NCBI GenBank assembly: GCA_037953745.1
Contig: JBAKBP010003164.1
Span: forward strand, 62,001 to 126,000
Direction of reading: 5' to 3'
From: Lithodes maja
Taxonomy: Eukaryota; Arthropoda; Malacostraca; Decapoda; Lithodidae
DNA: 64,000 nucleotides
This document shows, piece by piece, positions 31,201 through 40,200 of this stretch. Each line of letters begins with the position of its first letter. Position 1 is the first letter of the stretch. The position numbers and the translations under genes are program-made. The notes under the pieces are model-generated. The model made no database searches. It was not told the origin of the DNA and saw only the letters and a program-made list of their open reading frames with translations.

Positions 31201-34200
31201 CTTCAGTTATCACCTATTTTCCCTATTATTCCCTTATTAAAATGTAAAACTTGCAAACTAAACAAACCAAAATTGGGACAAGGACAATATAAAGTCAAAT
31301 TAAATTATCAAAATCGCTATGTGGAAACAACGCTTACTAAAATGAAAATTATTAAATAAAAGAACACAATCCACCACATAGGGTGTACATTACTACATGA
31401 GCAAGTTAATCTGTTTCCCAAGCAAACTAATCGCACATATAACAACGCACTATCGTCACGTTAAAGGAAGTAGTCAAGTTTGGGTAGTCCGGGACGTTCT
31501 GGCAAATTTGACTAAACTCTGCATGAATAAAGAAACTAAATGTTAAATGTCAAAATATTATTTAAAATCAAATTTGCAACATGACAAGACATTAACAATA
31601 GTACAAAATACAAATATTGATAAGATATCTATACTATTACAAAATAATATATAAAATACAGTACAGCACTCACTAACGATAGTGCTATCGGGTAGGTACC
31701 TGTAAGCATAGCATGCCTCAAGTGACCCCTATCAATAACTACCCTACAAATAACCTACATTTATAGCACAAATAAACTAAGGAAATCGCAAAAGTAAGCA
31801 ATTGATACTATCGACAATGAATACATATAATATAAAGACAAATAATTGCAAAATATGAAGTAACAACAGATTTAAACAAAGAGTACTCTTTTAACAAGAA
31901 CAATAAATTTAAAAAATCATCAATATTAATATTAATAATAGAAAAAGAAAAAGAAAAAGATAAACAATAAATACAGACAAAAAACAATAAATACAGACAA
32001 AAAGTAAGCAGAGGTTATACAAGAAACTTCAAGTTAAAAAGGCTTGATTAAAATTATTGATGTCAAATTTTAGAATACAGTCACAATAATTGACCCTAAA
32101 AAGATTAAATTTATGGAACAATTTACTTGCCTCAAAAGCCTACCCCTGTTGTACACTTTCGCCGAGTTAAGGTACCTCGTTACCATAGACAATAACTCTG
32201 TAGGGCGTTGGTGCTTTTGTTGTCTGGAGCATATAGTATTTGGGACTGGAATCGAGCGTGTCGTTGTCACATAAGCCATTTCTGTCCTACGATCAAGAAT
32301 CCCGAATATGTATTGCCGATCCAGCCGTAACAAAATACCTATTCTGAGGTATATTTTTGTGCTAACATTAGCGAGTTGCAAGCAGGGTGTTGTCATCACT
32401 GATGGCAAGCGAGTGCGAGAGAGAGAGAGAGTATCGATCGACTGTGTCTCAGTGGCCTTGGGGGAAATTGGCGGGAAAGCAGTTTGCCTCACCCATACAT
32501 TATACAACTCGCGGGCTATATCTCCGATTTTGACCATCCAAACGCTGTTTTCACTCGTTTTATTGTTGTTTCAGGTTAATACCTTTATAATCAACCCATA
32601 ATAGGCGCATATGGATAATTATTAATGCTATTAATGGTACAATGAATATTTTAGTGACGGAAACACCTCAAATACGTCAGCACAGGGGGACGTTTTCAAT
32701 TACCCCCATGCGCACTTGTTAGGTTAATGAATTTATTCATATATTTGTTTAGTTTCCTCCCTAGACCTCCATCAAGCTTAGAAAAACACCCCCTAGACCC
32801 CCCCTTCAAGATAAATTTGTACATTTTTCGGTAGAAAAATTTCCCGGCCTTTGGCCGGTTCCTCTTAAAATTGCAGGCTCGCTTTCGCTCGCCAGGAAAT
32901 AATCGACACCTAAATGGCACGAAAGGTCTTAAAATTGACAACGAAATGGGGCGAAAGGTGTTAAAATCGCCAAAATAATGGGCCAGACATCTTATAATCT
33001 CAAAACTAGTGGGGCTAAACATTAGGGAGAAGGGGGTCCAGAAAAACGGTCTGCCTCCCCTTCAGCTCAGAGGCCTGTTGGAAGAAGGTACACCCAGCAA
33101 GATTTTCAACTGCTAATTTTACTAAATAATAATAATAATAATAATCTTCTGGTTACTTATATAGCGCCCGTATCTCCTCCTTCGAGGATTCACAAGCGCT
33201 TGGCTTTCTTTAGTCTACCAGAGACCATTACCCATCCCCCTTGCTCATGGGGAGATGGTAACCGCCGGCTAAATCCCAGAAAAACTTTTCAATATGAGCG
33301 GGAATTGAACGCGAGACCTTCAAGATGGGAATCAGGCACGCTATCAACTGAGCCAGCCGGACGGCTGGCAAACAAAAGATACAAAAATTCAACTATCCAA
33401 TGGTTTCTTAAATTCTGCTTTTTGCATTTCTCATTTGATGTTTACAAATTACTTGAAATTAAGGAACACCCCATTCTTACATTAATCCTCAATTACAAAC
33501 CCCAATGTACTTGAATACATTTATGAAAGCATATGGTCCTCCCGGGATTCAAACTCGGGACACCACACCCAGAACATAAGCATCTAAACCATAACACCAC
33601 CAACACAGCATCAATATAGTTAACACTGGCTTGTCGATATCTTGCCGACTGTATATATTATATTTTTTCCACCTACCAACTTCACTTCTAAACTCAATTA
33701 ATGAAATCAACAAATACATGTGGCACTCCAAGGACTCGAACCTAGGACACTCACACCGAAATTACGCGCACTTATGCATTACGCTATCAAGACAGTTAAA
33801 GAAAGTCTACAATTTATTATGCAGTTTCGAATCCTGCATATTAATCTGAGCATGTACATATATTCGAACTGCGCTATGGTAGCCTAATGTATAGACAAAT
33901 GGAAGGAGTAATTAATGGGGCACTTAACCCTCGGGAAGGCCTCGCTATAAATTGCTCCTGAACCAGAATGAATTATATTTTATCCACCAATAACAAACCT
34001 TGAGTTCCGTGGCTAGATGGAAGAAGGTATCGTCCACATTGGTGTTATCCTTGGCAGAGACCTCCATGACGGACATAATCTCCGGCACCACCTCACACAG
34101 GGCCGCTGCCTCGTCAAACTCTACCTCACGCAGCGTCTCCATGTCACACTTGTTGCCTGCAGGGATAAAGCTGGTATCACACAAGCAATTTTTCCCTCAA

Positions 34201-37200
34201 AATTTATCCTTAACACTGGTCTGGCAGCTTAGAAGATATACATTTATAATATTTGTCATCTTAATTCATCTATCATCAGTCTAGTTTCCGATACCCGAAA
34301 CAAATATTTCAGGAATATTGCCAGAAAATTTTTGATCATCAAATGTTGACTATAAAAGCTCTCGTGTGATACCGGTACTGGCTTAACCCTTAAAAAGCGG
34401 CTCACCACATAAGTCGAGTTGAAAAAACAGGCAAAAAACGGGTGAAAAAAGGGTGGAAATCGAGTGAAAATGAGTGGGATAGTAATGATCCATACGTCCG
34501 ATATCTGTGGCCTCCCGGCCCACACTAACTCCAGTTCCCCCACCGCACGAGAGGATCACAGTGTAACCAATAGTTCGCTAAAAGTGAGCAAGGTAGCAAA
34601 ATCTGCTAAACTTCCATCTTCGAGGTAACACTGTCAGTGCTCCACGAGTGCTACGTAGCTGTATCTTACGTCATTGTGTAGCGATTTCCACCTAGTTTTC
34701 GGCGCAATACAGTTCCTTTCATACTGATGGTTGATATAGCTGTCAGAATGGCCTGAAAAGGCCCAAAACGGCCACAGAGGGCCCGCTAGACTAGGGTTAA
34801 AGGTCACATCACACAAGCACTATAGTCACGAATATCATCAAAGTCACATTATCAGAGTCAGAAGCTTACTGAAATTAACTTCATTATCTAACAGTTTTAG
34901 ATCTATTATATTTTGATTCTTATACTGTAGTTCATATTTTTTTTTTTTATTTTTAATACCGTAGTTTAACCAGACCACTGGTCACATGACGAGACTCTAA
35001 TAGGGCTGTCATAATTTATAATACTTTCTAATACTGTACTCCTATTTAACTCCTACAGGCGTACAGATGCAAATTGTGCCTTAACAAAGGGTGTCTCTAT
35101 ATATACACTGGCTCAATTTGAGCCCTAGAAACTTTAGAAATTTGGTTATAAGAAACTTACAGCGCAAAAAAAAAAGTGGAAAAGTGGGGATTGGGCCTGA
35201 GTATATACAGTACATACATACAGTACACAATAGTACTGGATGCTTAACCCGGGAGCTGCGGGGAGACTCTTAAGAGTTCCCCCGGCGGACTGCGGGAAGA
35301 CTCTTGAGAGTAAGTAAAATAAAAAATCAACTTTTGACATCGAAAAAAAAAAAAAATATTTTTATTTTTTTATTTTTTTATTTTTTTTTGGCCCCTGGGC
35401 CATGCAAAATCTCAGTCCTCTACCTCCCCTCCTTCCCCACTTTCCTCCTCTCCTTCAGTTATCACCTATTTTCCCTATTATTCCCTTATTCTGAGGTATA
35501 TTTTCGTGCTAACATTAGCGAGTTGCAAGCAGGGTGTTGTCATCACTGATGGCAAGCGAGTGCAAGAGAGAGAGAGAGAGTATCGATCGACTGTGTCTCA
35601 GTGGCCTTGGGGGAAATTGGCGGGAAAGCAGTTTGCCTCACCCATACATTATACAACTCGCGGGCTATATCTCCGATTTTGACCATTCAAACGCCGTTTT
35701 CACTCGTTTTATTGTTGTTTCAGGTTAATACCTTTATAATCAACCCATAATAGGCGCATATGGATAATTATTAATGCTATTAATGGTACAATGAATATTT
35801 TAGTGACGGAAACACCTCAAATACGTCAGCACAGGGGGACGTTTTCAATTACCCCCATGCGCACTTGTTAGGTTAACAGACTTTAAGAAAGTATTAAGTG
35901 AAAACAATCAATACTATTTATTACAGCTATGATACCATTAATCAATATTTAATAGACTTGCAAGAATAATATGAACAAAGTTTAACAAATTACAACACAC
36001 ACCAGTATACAGGTCTCTCTCACTATCTGATGTCTCGATTTATGATATTACAGTATTTTAGGGTTCTAGGTGTTTGTGTTTTAAGTCACCCCCCCCCCCC
36101 CCCAAAAAAAAAAGAGAAAAGAAAAACTAATAATAAAATAAAATAAAATAAAATAAAAATAGGAAAGGTGGGGATTGGGCCTGAGTGGATAGATAGTGTT
36201 TGTGTTTTGGCTGGTGGGCTGGATATATCAGAGTGAGGGTTGGTGTCCTCTACTTCCCATAGCCGTTTCTGACTGTACCTTTATCACCATTCTTATTTCT
36301 AACTTTTTCTTGAGAGTGGTGAAGGCAGTGGGGCCATAATGGTGTGCCCCATGGTTCCCTATTGTCTTACTCTCACAGCCCACTGGCACAAGTTGGCCTT
36401 TCTCTGGCGTCGGGATGCGGCGACCCCACCGCTCGCCACTTTGGTGGTGCAATCAGCTTCTGGAGCAGTGGACCACTGGTTCCTATCTTCAGAAAATTCC
36501 TGTGCTTGGTATGCTTCCAGCCAGGGCCCCACTGGGGTAAATAAAATAGCAAAACAGTGGTGGAACTGCCAACCGGGTGAGGGACTGCTCTGGGTCTGCT
36601 CCTTCAGTGTTGGTCATAATCCACTTAGTGGAAATGGCACTGTGGAGTGGGTCAGTCGGGGCATGTCTGGGAGCCTGGAGGTAGTTTCTGCCATGGCCAT
36701 CCCCTTTGGGGCGCTTCCTCTGGAAGCGGGGCGTCAGATTTGATGATGATGATGATGATTTTGGCTGGCCCCAGAACGCATCTCCATTTACCCCATTAAT
36801 TTTAGCGGTTCGCTATACAATTTTTCTATTCAATTTAGGGTTTTCATGAACGTAACCCAATCGTAAATCGAGGGAGACCTGTACTGTATACAACAACTCT
36901 GACTTACCAATAAGAATGATAGCCACTTGAGGATGAGTGTACCGTCGCACTTCATCCATCCACCGCTGAACACTTAAGAAGGATGACCTCTTTGTAATAT
37001 CATACACTGTGGAAATATAAGACAAATTTTAGAGACTGGATACGACAAAGAAAGAGAATAAAGCAGGTGACCCCTTAACCCTTTCACGCATATGACGCAA
37101 TTTTGAGCCTATTGGGGATACTTTAAAGCCTTTGTTACCATCAGGGGTATTTATAAATCTTTAGTTTAGTTACTTCAACCTCTGCAGTTGTCTTTGAGTT

Positions 37201-40200
37201 AGCTGTGGGCAGAAAACTAATTTTGGAGAGGTAATTATAAGAGTGAGAGAACTATTTATTATTGCTAATCTGGCAACCTCTGCGTCATAAAGGCGTGAAA
37301 GGGTTAAGAACAAGACACACAAGATCAGCCCAACATATGCATAAAATGGGACTACAAAAATATGAAAACTGCCCCTAATTGTCTCACCCTAGAAACAGTA
37401 GAGCAGTATAGGTTGCGCCAATGAACTTGACAATATTCTTGACCCCTTAACTTCTTATAACTCAAAATTACTTAAAGCAATCGGGAAGAGTCCACCAGGA
37501 AATAGGTGTGGATATTTATAGCCAGTTTGCTCTAGGCACTTTTGAATTTCATATAGGTCAGGGTCACAGGTTAGAGGGCAATCCAGTCACACTTCCACAA
37601 ACTATGTCTATGCTTCATCTGTCTACAACTGTACACTCGGATGCCAGTCTCTAGCCCACTCTTAAGAATTTGTGGACCTCCTATTGTTTTTATTTATGCA
37701 ATTATAACTAGCTGGCTTGAATTTGTTTTATATAACTTGCTTGTCAATAAATAGTATATAGTATACTATATAGTTTTGTAGTTGATGTATTGAGAATTAT
37801 AATCTTAAATTCGCTTCCAGACATACACTTCCATAAGTAGAAATAGGTGAAGTCCATGAATATTTACGAGTGTGCTAGAGATTATGGCATCCGAGTGTAC
37901 CATACATACAGTAGCTATATAATGACGGGAACAATATGAACCCATACAGTACCAGAGACGTCTTTTTCATCCTATTCTGGCAGCTAATAGACAATTTTAT
38001 TTAGTTTAGGAAAAACCTCTAGCAATATGTATATGGCTTCAAACTATCTTATTAACCCTCCGTTCCCGGATGGGCTCTTGAACGCCCATAAAAAAGCATG
38101 TGACAGAAACCCGGATGGTCCCTTAAACACCCATGACGTCACAGCCTGTGAGCTTGCTGTGCGCGGCGTCGGTCCGACGCATGTAAACAACAGCCGGCTG
38201 GACCGACGCTCCGCATCTCCGGCCACAAGAAGGAGAGCGTCGCTTGTTCTTGTGTGCCTGTATGTTGTTGTTAAGTATCGAAAAGTGGTGTAAAGTGGCT
38301 GTTTTGGCCATAAAGTTATCTCCAATGAAATCATCATCACAGCTCAACCAGTTGACTTAGAGAGCTCTACTTAATGCCATTCTACAGGTAAATAACACAG
38401 CTACGCTTGGGGATGCGCGGGAATGCGGGAAGCAGTCTGATTAACGAATATACGGTAGCCTAGCCTAGACGTTTTTCGGCCAAAACACCCGGATTTCGAG
38501 GAATATATATATACAGTAAAAGTCCGTTAATCCGACGACCGATGATTCGAATCTCCCAATAGTCCGAATTTTTCAATTTGAGGCCAAATCCGAATTCACC
38601 CGATGGTCCGAATTTCAAGAAGTTGGTCCGAATTTCAAGAAGTCCCAAAGTCCCCTTTTTGAGGCATTAGGCCACTCAAATGACACATAATGGAGCACAC
38701 ACATATCATATGTTCATGAATTCACTTTAAAAGTTTACCATTGTCATTGTAGCCTATTACCTACTTCAAAACATTCAGATTAATGGTCAAAGGAAGCTAC
38801 TGATATAAACGTAAACACCTTCTTCTTCTTCTTCTTCTTCCACATCGTCTGCTAGAGAGTTTGTTTTGCTCTTGAACGCATCCTTGGGACGCTCCGATGC
38901 GCTACTGGCTTGCACCGCATTTTCTGCAAGCGCATTCAGTCTTGAGCTTGAAAACGCACCTTTGGATGTATTAGCCTTGAGCTTGAAAACGCACCTTTGG
39001 ACGTTCCGATAGGCTACTATTTATAGTTCAGTGATCGGAGCGTCCCAAGGGTGCTTTCAAGACAACAAGACAAGGGTGCTTTCAATACAATATAATATAA
39101 CAGAGCACATCACAAAAGGAAAATTACAAGAACTTCTCAGGGAAGTGCCGTTGTTAAGGCATTACTTCCCGAACCACATCTGATCTTAAAGAGCAAGACA
39201 AACTCGCTAGTAGACGGAAGAAGAAGAAGACGTTTATATCAGCAGATTCCTTTGACCATTAATCTGAATGTTTTGAAGGTAGGTAATAGGCTACAATGAC
39301 AATGGTAAACTTTTGAAGTGATTTCATGAACATATGATATGTGTGTGTGCACCATTGTGTCATTTGGGTGGCCTAATGTCTCGATGTTTTCGTCATACAC
39401 AGGTTCATAGGGGTAAAGTCCGATAATCCGAAAAATCCACTAATCCGAACGAGGGCCGGTCCGCTGCCCTTCGGATTAACGGAAGTTTACTGTAATACAT
39501 AGCCGGGGCTGGAGGGTTAAACCCTTTTTACGACCATAGATCCTTCCCAAGCTGCATAGTATCGTCTAAATATAGCTAGAATAAACAATAACACACGTCG
39601 CTGGTACTCAAGTACGGTACTGGAGTGGTGATGGGCTGGTCTATCAGAGTGAGAACTGAGCGATCTCTGCCATACCCATAGCTTACTCTGACTGTTCCTT
39701 TTACTTATATATTTTCTAGATCTCAAGTGACGGCGTCTCTTGCGTGGATTGACCTCCTAATCTACCAAGATTGGAAGCCAAAGCGTCACATCTTTCCTTT
39801 GCCCCTCAACTTTCTCTTCATAATTGCTGAGGGGCACAGGGCCCTGGGTGGGGCTTTGGTTTCCCGGGCGTTTCCGCACCCTCCTCAGCTCCCCGCCATG
39901 GAGTGGCTTCGGTCACCCAGGCTTTATTGTGGTCGGCGGGGGGGCTTCTGTGGGGGTGCTCGGTTATGGCCTTGGCCTTGCTCGGGGCCTTGGGGCTGTT
40001 CGGCCAGGCAGCTTGGGGAAAAACAACAACAACAACAACAACTCAAAGGGTTAATCAATAAAAATCTCACCAATGATGACCCCGTTTGCAGAGCGGTAGT
40101 AACTCTGTGTGATGGTTCGGAAACGCTCCTGGCCGGCCGTGTCCCAAATCTGAAGCTATATATCATGACAGTCAAATTAGAGGAAAGTACATAATATATA

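Larger units (their letters stand above)
30959..33060 (+). mobile_element. family B element with A6 inside
   Basis: Starts TTAA-GGGGAGACTGACCGTTTG and ends 'gaaaaacggtctgcctcccc', followed by TTCA in place of TTAA. The A6 element interrupts it at the same internal TTAA (ggtctaTTAA) used by the G element in 23251-23816. Confidence 0.78.
37941..40050. mobile_element. family G TTAA element holding D (with Tigger inside) and a (CAA)n retroposon
   Basis: Begins CCCATACAGTACCAGAGACG after TGAA (a mutated TTAA) and ends ...cgctggtactcaaaggg-TTAA (40051-40054) once the retroposon is removed. The two ends are inverted repeats. Insertions: D at 38056-39516, retroposon at 39612-40040. Confidence 0.85.
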
